DNA from: Pseudomonadota bacterium
GTDB taxonomy: Bacteria > Pseudomonadota > Alphaproteobacteria > Rhodospirillales > Magnetospirillaceae
Direction of reading: 5' to 3'
DNA length: 64,000 nucleotides
Assembly: GCA_021793155.1 (NCBI GenBank)
Contig: JAJYTF010000002.1
Coordinates: 1 to 64,000, forward strand
A program made the translations under genes and the position numbers. The notes beneath the pieces were generated by a model. The model was given only the letters and a program-made list of their open reading frames with translations. It was not told where the DNA came from and did not search any database. Below are positions 1 to 9,598 of this stretch, in pieces; positions within the stretch are counted from its first letter, which is position 1; each line of letters opens with the position of its first letter.

Positions 1-1262
1 CAGGGGAATCGCTTCAGGTTAACGGCGACTGATTGCGGATGAGGCTTTCCAGATAGTCGGAGTTCAAGCAGGCGAGCTTGCGCCGGTTTTTGAGGCTGTG
101 GCGATCCTTGGGGTGGCGGATCAGGTTCATGGCCATGTGCTTGACGACGGCCATGTTCTGGGGACCGAAGCCGGTTCTGAGGCGGGCCAAGTCGTCATGG
201 AAGACGACATCGAGGACCCAGTGCAGTCTGTTCTCGACGCTCCAGTGGTCGCGCACGGCTTTGGCGAAGGTCTTGGCGTCGAGCTTGGCCGAGGAGATGT
301 AGTAGCGCTGCTCCTCCTCGACCTTGTCGCCGCGTTCGGTGGTGGTCTGGACCACGGCGATCATGGCCAGACCGGGGAACTCACGTTCATCGGGAAAGCG
401 ACGATCGGAGAACAACCAATCGACCTTGTGGCAGACGCGATGATGGCGTTGCTCCAGCCGACCGTGGTCGGCATCCACGGTGTCGCAGGCTTCCCAATCT
501 GCGGCGTTGGCCGGATCGGCGAAGAAGGTTTCGACTTCGCTCAAGAGGGCGGGCCGGTTGGCCTTCAGCGAGAGAAGATAGTCGCCGCCGCGTTCGGTGA
601 TGATCTTGGCGATCTCGATCTGGGTTCCGATGGCGTCGATGGTGACGAGGGCGCCGGTTAGTTCCAGCCGCTGCAGCAGAAGAGGGATGGCAACGATTTC
701 GTTGGATTTGTCGGCCACCGCCTCCTGCCCCAGTACCAGGCGCTGGCGGCTGGCCCAGGCCGAGACCAGATGCAGGGGCTCGCGGCCCTTCGATCTGGCA
801 TGGGTTCGCCGGGATGTCTTGCCGTCGATGGCGATGAGTTCCGGATCCGTGTCGCGCAGCGTCTCGACCCAAGACACGAAGCAATGCTGAAAGAGCTCCG
901 CGTCCAGGGCATTGAACACATCGTTGAGGGCGTCATGCGAGGGAATGCCCCGTTCGAAGGGCAGGAACCGCCTCAGGAAATCAAGCCGTTCCTTGCCCCA
1001 CAGCACGATCTCGACAAAATCCTCCATCCCCGCCAAGGTCGCGCACAGCACGAGCAGCAGGATCTCCGGCAGCGGATACAGCACGCGCCAGCCCTCGCGC
1101 GGATCCTCAAGGGCGGAAAAATGGTCCAAAACGTTCCTCGAATGTGATGCTCGCGACATAGACGGCCCCGCTCTGCAACGAAGCCTCCTATGAATCACAT
1201 TCTTCCCGCTTTGGGACTCCCCTATCTTCCTGTCAAGCCGTTAACCCGAAGCGATCACCGTG
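1..1262 (-). mobile_element. ISAs1-family insertion sequence
   Basis: The element has imperfect terminal inverted repeats of 26 bp at 1-26 and 1237-1262, which match at 22 of 26 positions (mismatches at repeat positions 3, 6, 7 and 16). They enclose one minus-strand transposase gene. The repeat core reads ATCGCTTC then GGGTTAACGGC or AGGTTAACGGC. Length (about 1.26 kb), one ORF and gene content fit the ISAs1 family. The left end coincides with the window edge, so the exact left boundary and any target-site duplication cannot be checked. The copy looks intact. Confidence 0.85.
14..1159 (-). CDS. ISAs1-family transposase
   Basis: This DDE transposase of 381 residues moves the surrounding insertion sequence. 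The N-terminal block DHFSALEDPREGW, the motif LIAIDGKTSRR (first acidic region), VTIDAIGTQ, DYLLSLKANRP and the C-terminal RDHWSVENRLHWVLDVVF are the conserved blocks of ISAs1 / H-repeat transposases. The frame is complete with no stop or frameshift, so the enzyme may be active. A longer frame opens with GTG at 1198, but the family N-terminus starts near the ATG at 1159, which I prefer. No strong ribosome binding site sits at the usual distance from that ATG; an AGGAGG at 1184-1189 is too far upstream. The stop codon lies inside the left terminal repeat. Confidence 0.9.
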   Translation of the reverse strand: MSRASHSRNVLDHFSALEDPREGWRVLYPLPEILLLVLCATLAGMEDFVEIVLWGKERLDFLRRFLPFERGIPSHDALNDVFNALDAELFQHCFVSWVETLRDTDPELIAIDGKTSRRTHARSKGREPLHLVSAWASRQRLVLGQEAVADKSNEIVAIPLLLQRLELTGALVTIDAIGTQIEIAKIITERGGDYLLSLKANRPALLSEVETFFADPANAADWEACDTVDADHGRLEQRHHRVCHKVDWLFSDRRFPDEREFPGLAMIAVVQTTTERGDKVEEEQRYYISSAKLDAKTFAKAVRDHWSVENRLHWVLDVVFHDDLARLRTGFGPQNMAVVKHMAMNLIRHPKDRHSLKNRRKLACLNSDYLESLIRNQSPLT

Positions 1263-1343
1263 AGAACCAAGGCAGCCCCATTGCCGCCATCAGGAAAATA
1301 GTGGTATTGGAGGAAGGTCTCTAACCGAAGCCATCAGGGGCAG

Positions 1344-4154
1344 GTGGTCGGTGCATTTCTTGACGGCAAAGCCTCGATGAGTAGTCCGCGCCTCGCCGAA
1401 CGGGCGGCGCGCCTTCGTGGCGCCTTCCTTGCCGAACTGCCGAAGCGCCTTGCCAAGGCCGGCGAATTGCTTCGTGACATCGAGGCCGCTCCCGGAGACC
1501 CCAGGCCGGCAGAAGAATTGCGGCTGCTGCTGCACAATATCAAGGGAGCCAGCGCCACCTTCGGTCTTGCCGACCTCCAGGAGGAAGCCGCCGCCACGGA
1601 AGCGCTGCTGGCGCCTCTGCTGAAAGACCGCAGCCGATGGTTCTCCGCGTTGATGAGGGACCTGACGGATTACCTGGCCCGGCTGGAGCAGGCGATGGCC
1701 CCCCTGCTCGACGAGGCCGAGGTCTCCCCCACTCCTGTCGCCGCCCCACGAGCCGACGCCGCAGCAGCCATGCCGCCGGACACAGCGGCTCGGCCGGCCG
1801 GAGCCAAGCGGATATACATCTGCGACGACGATCCTATTCCAACCGAACAGCTGCGCCTTCAAATCGCCAGTTTCGGTTACGACGTGACGACTTTCGAGTC
1901 GCCGGCCTCGGTGTGGGGGGCAATCAAGACCTGCGCGCCCGATGTGCTGATCATGGATGCGATCTTCTCTGAAGGCCGCGACGCGGGATTCGACCTGGTC
2001 GCGGAACTGCGGCGGAGCGGCGTATCCGTGCCGGTGCTGTTCCTGTCCTGCCGCAATGACTTCGAGGCGCGCCTGCGCGCCGTTCAGGCCGGGGCCGCGG
2101 CCTATTTCACCAAACCGGTACAAATTTCGGACTTGGTGGACCGCCTGGCGATGCTGACGTCGGACACCAGGCCTGAACCATTCCGCGTTCTGGTGGTGGA
2201 CGACGAGCCGCAGGTGGGAGCCTACCATGCCCTGATCCTGCAAGAGGCCGGCATGCTGGTCCGCACCATCTCGCAACCGGCGGCGGCAATCGATGTCCTG
2301 CGAGAGTTTCCGGCCGACCTGCTGCTGCTGGACATTTACATGCCCAGTTGCAGCGGCCGGGAACTGGCCCAGGTCATTCGCCAGATTCCCGATTTCATGG
2401 GGCTACCGATCATCTTCTTGTCGACGGAAACTGACACCGCCAAGCAGACTTCGGCGCTGCGTCTCGGTGCGGACGGCTTCCTGACCAAGCCGGTACAATC
2501 CGACCAATTGATTTCCGCTGTGCTGCTGCGCGCCGAACGGATGCGCGCCTTGCGCACCGCCATGCGAGAGTTGCGCCTGGCCCGCGATCAGGCGGAATGC
2601 GCCACGCAGGCGAAGGCCGCCTTCCTGGCGATGATGAGCCACGAATTCCGCACTCCGATGAACGGCATCACCAATATCGCCGAAATGCTGGCCCAGACCC
2701 CGCTGTCGTCCGACCAGCGCCATATGTGCGGCGTGGTACGCAAATCGGCCGAGGCCCTGCTGGTCCTGATCAACGACATCCTCGATTTTTCAAAGATCGA
2801 AGCCGGCAAGCTGGATATCGAGGCGACCGAGATGCACCTCTCCGAACTGGTGGAGGGAGTGGCGGACCTGATCGCCGGCGGCGCCGAGGAAAAAGGACTG
2901 GAACTGGTGGTCGACATCGACGCCACCGTTCCTGAATACCTGGTCGGCGATGCCGTACGCCTGCGCCAGATCCTCCTCAATCTGGCCGGAAACGCAGTCA
3001 AGTTCACCGAACGGGGAAACGTCACGCTGCGCGTTCGCCTGCTGGCCGCCGAACCTGCCGATGCCGCGACGTTGCGCTTCGAGGTGATCGACACCGGAAT
3101 CGGCATTGGCGAAGAGCAGCAGTCTCGTCTGTTCAAGCCGTTTACCCAGGCCGACAAGTCCATATCGCGCCGCTATGGCGGTACCGGCCTGGGCCTGTCG
3201 ATCAGCCGGCAGCTCTGTTCGCTGATGGGCGGCGAGATGGGGCTCCAATCGACCCCGGGAGCAGGATCGACCTTCTGGGTAGAATTACCGTTCGAGATAG
3301 CCGCGGGGCCGCCGCGAACCCCCGCCGAAGCCATCGCCGACCTGCGGGTCTTCGCCGTCGGCTTCTCCGCGTCCGGGCGGAATGCCTTGCGTAACATGCT
3401 GCTCATGGCCGGGATGGCCGAACCGATCTGGGCGGACGACCTCGGCCATTTGCCGTCGGTGGCGACAGGCCCAGAGGAATGCGGGCGGGCCGTCGTCCTG
3501 GTCGACCACCACGGGCTGGACCCAGTGGGATTGGCCGTCCCCGAAGGTGGTCCGTCGATCATCCTGGCTGGACCGCGCGCCGTGCTGGCCAATCTCGGCG
3601 AGGAACAGCGTCGTCGGTTGCGTTGCACCTTGCCCAAGCCACTGCACTGCCAGCCGTTGTGGTCCGCCATCGCCGAAGCGGCCGGTCGCGGCGGCCGCGC
3701 CATCCGGAACAGAGATTCGGCCGATCAGCCCGGAGCGGCGGTGCCGGCGCCTTGCGCCGGCGAATCCACGGCGCGCATCCTGGTGGCCGAGGACAATCCG
3801 ACCAACCAGATGGTGATCCGCGCCATGCTGAGTCGGCGCGGCTACGAAGTAGACGTCGCCGCCAACGGCGCCGAAGCCCTGGCTCGCTATCAGCAGAGCT
3901 ACTATGGCCTGCTGATGACCGACTTCCACATGCCGGGCATCGACGGTTTCGAACTCACCGCAGCCATTCGCCGCCTCGAGAACGGCAGCGGGCGGCGTCT
4001 TCCCATCGTCGCGCTGACCGGCGACGTTCTGCCGGGAACCGAACGGTTGTGCCTGGAAGCCGGCATGGACGGCTATTTGCCGAAGCCGATCGCCCGCGAC
4101 GCACTGGATGACATCCTGACCCGGTTCCTGCCCCGCCCGGCCGAAGGCACCTGA
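1344..4154 (+). CDS. Hybrid histidine kinase with HPt and three receiver domains
   Basis: This is a large soluble phosphorelay protein of 936 residues with no membrane segment and no recognisable sensor domain. Domain order is unusual: an N-terminal HPt (phospho-His in LLLHNIKGAS, about H64), receiver 1 (phospho-Asp about D205), receiver 2 (D330 in LLLLDIYMP), a HisKA dimerisation domain (H433 in MMSHEFRTPMN), a HATPase with GTGLGLSIS, a degenerate linker of about 130 residues, and receiver 3 (D860 in LLMTDFHMPG). All phosphoacceptors are present, so a full internal phosphorelay is possible. The frame starts at a GTG behind CAGGGG; an ATG at 1377 is an alternative start. It has no partner gene nearby, and its input signal and output are unknown. 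It lies just downstream of the insertion sequence. Confidence 0.88.
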   Translation: MVGAFLDGKASMSSPRLAERAARLRGAFLAELPKRLAKAGELLRDIEAAPGDPRPAEELRLLLHNIKGASATFGLADLQEEAAATEALLAPLLKDRSRWFSALMRDLTDYLARLEQAMAPLLDEAEVSPTPVAAPRADAAAAMPPDTAARPAGAKRIYICDDDPIPTEQLRLQIASFGYDVTTFESPASVWGAIKTCAPDVLIMDAIFSEGRDAGFDLVAELRRSGVSVPVLFLSCRNDFEARLRAVQAGAAAYFTKPVQISDLVDRLAMLTSDTRPEPFRVLVVDDEPQVGAYHALILQEAGMLVRTISQPAAAIDVLREFPADLLLLDIYMPSCSGRELAQVIRQIPDFMGLPIIFLSTETDTAKQTSALRLGADGFLTKPVQSDQLISAVLLRAERMRALRTAMRELRLARDQAECATQAKAAFLAMMSHEFRTPMNGITNIAEMLAQTPLSSDQRHMCGVVRKSAEALLVLINDILDFSKIEAGKLDIEATEMHLSELVEGVADLIAGGAEEKGLELVVDIDATVPEYLVGDAVRLRQILLNLAGNAVKFTERGNVTLRVRLLAAEPADAATLRFEVIDTGIGIGEEQQSRLFKPFTQADKSISRRYGGTGLGLSISRQLCSLMGGEMGLQSTPGAGSTFWVELPFEIAAGPPRTPAEAIADLRVFAVGFSASGRNALRNMLLMAGMAEPIWADDLGHLPSVATGPEECGRAVVLVDHHGLDPVGLAVPEGGPSIILAGPRAVLANLGEEQRRRLRCTLPKPLHCQPLWSAIAEAAGRGGRAIRNRDSADQPGAAVPAPCAGESTARILVAEDNPTNQMVIRAMLSRRGYEVDVAANGAEALARYQQSYYGLLMTDFHMPGIDGFELTAAIRRLENGSGRRLPIVALTGDVLPGTERLCLEAGMDGYLPKPIARDALDDILTRFLPRPAEGT

Positions 4155-4297
4155 CCGACGGCGTGAACCAACCTTTCTATCGAGGGTGAGGCCTGCCACA
4201 GGAGACTCGCTCTTAGGCCGGTGTTTAAATATACTTCAATAGATGGCGCGGCCTGCGCGACGCAATTGCGGCTTGTTTCCAAGCGAGGTGAAGACCA

Positions 4298-4981
4298 ATG
4301 CTGACTCCCGTCCAGCAAACGCCACTGCCTCTTGAGCCGGCGCGACAGCAGATTACTCCAACGCCGCCAGTCGAACCGCCGCCGCCGATGCCTGTCGCGC
4401 AGGCTCCTCTTCAGCCGTCCGCCAACAACCAGGATCAGTTCGATCCGCAGACCGGCACGGGGGGAAGAAGCCCGCAGGACCGCGCCCAGGAAGACCAACA
4501 GCAGGCGGAATCGGCCAGTAAGATGCGCGTCGCTTGGGCGCGGCTCAATCAATTGCAGGAATTGGCGACCGAAGCCGCAAGTTCGGGAGACGCCAATCGG
4601 GCGAAGGAAGTGGCGCTGGAGGCTGCCGCTGTGGCGTCCGATATTCGGGACCTGGCCGCCGGCCTGCCGATCGTTTCGGTCGGCGCCATCGACGTTGTGG
4701 CCGATCAACTGGCGCAGAAGCAGTTGGCGGCCGACGGATCCACCGTTGATATCGCATCGACCCTCGACGCCGCGCGAGCCGGTCTGGGGACCGCGAAGAA
4801 TGTGGTGGATACGGCCGCCAGCATCCCCTACCATCCGGTGGAGGACCGCATTGCCATAAACGGACTGCGCCACCAGGTGCTGGACGCCATGGCCGGAGTG
4901 GAGGCCATCGCGGCGCAGGTCGCCGACGCGTCGACACCGCTGCGGCCCGCCGCGGCGGCGCGCTACGACATCAAGGCGTAG
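4298..4981 (+). CDS. Proline-rich protein of unknown function
   Basis: I do not recognise this 227-residue protein. Residues 1 to about 50 are rich in proline and glutamine (for example TPPVEPPPPMPVAQ) and look disordered. Residues about 70-225 are alanine-rich and probably helical. There is no signal peptide or membrane segment. The ATG is well supported by GAGGTG at 4285-4290, seven bases upstream, and an AT-rich stretch near 4225-4240 could hold the promoter. It lies alone between the hybrid kinase and the convergent cbbR. The coding frame has the codon bias of its neighbours, so it is likely a real gene. Confidence 0.6.
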   Translation: MLTPVQQTPLPLEPARQQITPTPPVEPPPPMPVAQAPLQPSANNQDQFDPQTGTGGRSPQDRAQEDQQQAESASKMRVAWARLNQLQELATEAASSGDANRAKEVALEAAAVASDIRDLAAGLPIVSVGAIDVVADQLAQKQLAADGSTVDIASTLDAARAGLGTAKNVVDTAASIPYHPVEDRIAINGLRHQVLDAMAGVEAIAAQVADASTPLRPAAAARYDIKA

Positions 4982-5015
4982 AGCGGCAGCTTCGGCGTCA
5001 CGGCAGGCGACCGGA

Positions 5016-5984
5016 TCAAGGCACAGGGCGGCCGGCCGACTGCCCGTCATCCTCCCATGGGACCAAGATCCTGGCTTCCTGCTGCAGGAAATCCAGGAAC
5101 CGACGCACCAGCACCGACAGGCGCTTGCCCGCCGGATAGCCGACATGCCAGTGCCGCACGATGGGGAAACCCTCGACATCTAGAATCACCAACTGCCCCG
5201 CACCATCTCCTGCCCGCAGCGTATGCCGCGACAGGGCCGAAATGCCGAGACCGCCGAGGACGGCCTGCTTGATCGCCTCGTTGCTTCCCAGTTCCATGCG
5301 CACCTTGGGCTTCAGGCCGTGTCTGGCGAACAGGGCCTCCACCGCCAGGCGAGTGCCTGAGCCCTGCTCCCGCATGATGAAGGGTTCTTCGACGAGGCGC
5401 TCCATTGCAATGTTCCGCTCTCCGGCCAGGGCATGGCCACTGGCGGCCAGCACGACGATGGGGTTGGGCATGAACGGCACGAAAGTGGCGTCGGCTCCCT
5501 CGGGGGCCTGCCCCATGATGTAAAGATCGTCCACATTGGCCACCATGCGCTGAAGCAGGCGTTCGCGGTTCGTCACCTTGAGCGACACGTCGATTCCAGG
5601 ATGGCGGCCGCAAAAGATCCCCAAGGCGGCGGGCGCGAAATATTTGGCCGTCGTCACCACGGCAAGGCGAAGATGGCCGGTTTTCAGCCCTTTGAGATCG
5701 GCAATCTCCGTCTCTACCCGGCTCAACGCCTCCAACACTTCCGCCGCGGCGGCATGTAGAAGGCGCCCGGCCTCGGTAAGAGACACCTTGCGCCCCACCC
5801 TCTCGAACAGAGGCAGGCCCACGGCATCTTCCAGGTTCTTCACCTGCACCGACACCGTCGGCTGGGTCAGGAACAGGCTTTCCGCCGCTCGCGTGAAGCT
5901 CGCCGCCCGGGCGACGGCATCGAAAATCTGCAACTGGCGCAAGCTTGCGCGGCGAACGAGTTGGGGCGGCATGGGTCGATCCAT
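5016..5984 (-). CDS. cbbR: CbbR, LysR-type regulator of the RuBisCO operon
   Basis: This LysR-family transcription regulator has 322 residues. The winged helix-turn-helix is at about residues 12-75 (ASFTRAAESLFLTQPTVSVQVKNLE region), followed by a LysR substrate-binding domain. It is transcribed divergently from cbbLSX with about 125 bp between them, the usual arrangement for CbbR, which binds the shared intergenic region and activates cbb transcription in response to metabolites such as RuBP or NADPH in studied species. The assignment as CbbR rests mainly on this context. M1 or M5 (5972) could be the start; neither has a strong ribosome binding site. Confidence 0.88.
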   Translation of the reverse strand: MDRPMPPQLVRRASLRQLQIFDAVARAASFTRAAESLFLTQPTVSVQVKNLEDAVGLPLFERVGRKVSLTEAGRLLHAAAAEVLEALSRVETEIADLKGLKTGHLRLAVVTTAKYFAPAALGIFCGRHPGIDVSLKVTNRERLLQRMVANVDDLYIMGQAPEGADATFVPFMPNPIVVLAASGHALAGERNIAMERLVEEPFIMREQGSGTRLAVEALFARHGLKPKVRMELGSNEAIKQAVLGGLGISALSRHTLRAGDGAGQLVILDVEGFPIVRHWHVGYPAGKRLSVLVRRFLDFLQQEARILVPWEDDGQSAGRPVP

Positions 5985-5986
5985 AG

Positions 5987-7582
<1,596 letters not shown>

Positions 7583-7602
7583 CCCCAGGGGAGAACAGCA
7601 TC

Positions 7603-8040
7603 ATGATGACCAACCACGGCAACCGCATCACTCAGGGACAGTTCTCGTTCCTGCCCGACCTGACGGACGAACAGATCCTGGCGCAGATACGCTACGCGCT
7701 CCGCCAGGGGTGGGCGGTCAGCGTCGAGTACACCGACGACCCGCATCCGCGCAACACCTACTGGGAGATGTTCGGCAATCCGATGTTCGACCTCAAGGAC
7801 GCCGCCGGCATCCTGATGGAGCTCAACGAATGCCGCAAGACCTTCCCTCGCCACTACATTCGCGTGATGGCGTTCGACAGTACCCGCGGCTGGGAAACCC
7901 CGCGCATGGCATTCCTCGTCAACCGCCCGGCCGATGAGCCCGGTTTCCGGCTTTTGCGCGAGGAACGCGAGGGTCGCAGCATGACCTACACCACCGTGCC
8001 CTACGCGACGGACAAGCCGGAAGGCGAGCGTTACACCTGA
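7603..8040 (+). CDS. cbbS: RuBisCO small subunit, red type
   Basis: This 145-residue small subunit caps the L8 core of form I RuBisCO. Recognisable blocks are [16 protein letters not shown], the central [12 protein letters not shown], and the C-terminal extension of about 35 residues found in red-type subunits (ending in [13 protein letters not shown]). It starts at the first of two adjacent ATGs (7603, 7606), with AGGGGAGA eight or more bases upstream. It lies 20 bp after cbbL and must be co-transcribed with it. Confidence 0.96.
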   Translation: MMTNHGNRITQGQFSFLPDLTDEQILAQIRYALRQGWAVSVEYTDDPHPRNTYWEMFGNPMFDLKDAAGILMELNECRKTFPRHYIRVMAFDSTRGWETPRMAFLVNRPADEPGFRLLREEREGRSMTYTTVPYATDKPEGERYT

Positions 8041-8052
8041 GCCGGCGACAAG

Positions 8053-8078
8053 CGGCCGGCGGGGTGATCCGCCGGCCG
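8053..8078 (+). other. Strong hairpin between cbbS and cbbX
   Basis: A perfect 10-bp GC-rich stem (CGGCCGGCGG with CCGCCGGCCG) closes a six-base loop just after the cbbS stop. No run of T follows, so it is more likely an mRNA-stabilising or processing hairpin than a full terminator. It could make cbbLS mRNA more abundant than cbbX. Confidence 0.5.
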
Positions 8079-8116
8079 TCCTGCGGTTATCAACCAAACG
8101 TTCGAGGCAGGACCCA

Positions 8117-9082
8117 ATGATTGAAGTCAGCGACAAGCTCGGGACCGACGGTGCCGCATCCACCGGCATTGCGGACTCAGGGCGCGACGTTCCCATCGAT
8201 TTGCAGGAAGAATTGCGTGCCTCTCAGATCCAAGAGGTGCTGGACAAGCTCGACCGCGAACTGATCGGCCTCCAACCGGTGAAGACCCGCATCCGCGAGA
8301 CGGCAGCGCTGTTGCTTGTCGACCGCCTGCGCAAGAAGCTCGACCTTTCCGCCGAGACGCCTACCCTGCACATGTCCTTCACCGGCAATCCCGGCACGGG
8401 CAAGACCACGGTTGCCCTGCGCATGGCCGAGATCCTGCATCGCCTGGGTTACGTGCGCAGCGGCCATCTGGTGGCGGTGACGCGCGACGATCTGGTGGGG
8501 CAATATATCGGGCATACCGCACCCAAGACCAAGGAAGTGATCAAGAAGGCGATGGGCGGCGTGTTGTTCATCGACGAAGCCTATTACCTGTACAAACCCG
8601 AAAATGAACGCGACTATGGCCAGGAGTCCATCGAGATCCTGTTGCAGGTCATGGAGAACAACCGCGACGACCTGGTGGTGATCCTGGCCGGCTACAAGGA
8701 CAGGATGGATCGTTTCTTCAGCAGCAATCCCGGGATGCGGTCCCGCATTGCCCACCACATCGACTTTCCCGACTATACGCCCGAGGAACTCCTGGCGATC
8801 GCCAAGCTTATGCTCGCCCAACAGCACTACGGTTTCAGCGCGAAGGCGGAAGAGGCGTTCATCGACTACATCCGGCGGCGCATGCGCATGGTCCACTTCG
8901 CCAACGCGCGCTCGGTCCGCAACGCGCTGGATCGTGCCCGGCTGCGCCAAGCCAACCGGTTGTTCGTCGCCGTCGATCAAAAGCTTACCAAAGGCGACCT
9001 GATGACCATCGAGGCGGAAGACCTGTTGGCCAGCAGAATATTCCGGGAACCTGTTCCGAAAATCGACAGCAGCTGCGGATGA
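8117..9082 (+). CDS. cbbX: CbbX, red-type RuBisCO activase
   Basis: This AAA+ ATPase of 321 residues remodels red-type RuBisCO to release inhibitory sugar phosphates such as RuBP. In the studied family it forms hexamers and pulls on the large-subunit C-terminus. The Walker A motif GNPGTGKTT is at about residues 90-98; Walker [13 protein letters not shown] follows, then [19 protein letters not shown] with the sensor and arginine-finger region. A disordered stretch of about 30 residues precedes the AAA+ domain. It lies 76 bp after cbbS, past the hairpin, in the usual cbbLSX order. Its presence agrees with the red-type assignment of the large subunit. Confidence 0.96.
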   Translation: MIEVSDKLGTDGAASTGIADSGRDVPIDLQEELRASQIQEVLDKLDRELIGLQPVKTRIRETAALLLVDRLRKKLDLSAETPTLHMSFTGNPGTGKTTVALRMAEILHRLGYVRSGHLVAVTRDDLVGQYIGHTAPKTKEVIKKAMGGVLFIDEAYYLYKPENERDYGQESIEILLQVMENNRDDLVVILAGYKDRMDRFFSSNPGMRSRIAHHIDFPDYTPEELLAIAKLMLAQQHYGFSAKAEEAFIDYIRRRMRMVHFANARSVRNALDRARLRQANRLFVAVDQKLTKGDLMTIEAEDLLASRIFREPVPKIDSSCG

Positions 9083-9142
9083 GGTCGCCCGCAGCTGCGG
9101 AGCGCTTCTCCTGTCCAAGAGTTAAAGGAGGGCGAGGCCAAA

Positions 9143-9592
9143 ATGCATGCGGCCATTTTCATCAATTACACGATAGACCCCCTTGCTCAGGGACATCTTG
9201 CCTGGGCTTTCGAGACGTCGCCCGGCGAATTCTGCTACGGCGGGTCGGAATGGCATTTGGGGACGTCGCTTGAAGCCAATGGCGTGTTCATAGCTCATGG
9301 AACGCGGCGGCAAATGATCGCCGCGATGAGGAGCGGGCGGCACCCCCACGGCGCAGGCAACAACACGTCATTTCCCTATGATGCATACAAATTCATACCG
9401 GTACAGAACCCGCACCCAAGCAAGGCATTGCAGCTTGCGGAAGAAAGCAAGCGCTGGGGTTATTTTGTAATCGCAAATAACTGCATGGATCATGCACACA
9501 AGATTATCACGGCGTATGCGAACGGAGATTTGAATGTATTGCCGTGGCCTTCCGCAAAACTCCGCCCAGTCGATTTTTTCAATAAAATATGA
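9143..9592 (+). CDS. Unknown protein, possible permuted papain-like enzyme
   Basis: I do not recognise this 149-residue protein with certainty. It starts at an ATG behind AAAGGAGGG (strong site, from 9123) and is 60 bp after cbbX, so it could be the last gene of the cbb transcript. There is no signal peptide. A histidine near the N-terminus (GHLAWAF) precedes a cysteine near the C-terminus (ANNCMDHAHKI). That His-before-Cys order occurs in circularly permuted papain-like folds (NlpC/P60, LRAT, YiiX types). This is an inference from two short motifs only. Base composition is lower in GC than in cbbX, which suggests a different history. Confidence 0.55.
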   Translation: MHAAIFINYTIDPLAQGHLAWAFETSPGEFCYGGSEWHLGTSLEANGVFIAHGTRRQMIAAMRSGRHPHGAGNNTSFPYDAYKFIPVQNPHPSKALQLAEESKRWGYFVIANNCMDHAHKIITAYANGDLNVLPWPSAKLRPVDFFNKI

Positions 9593-9598
9593 AATAGG

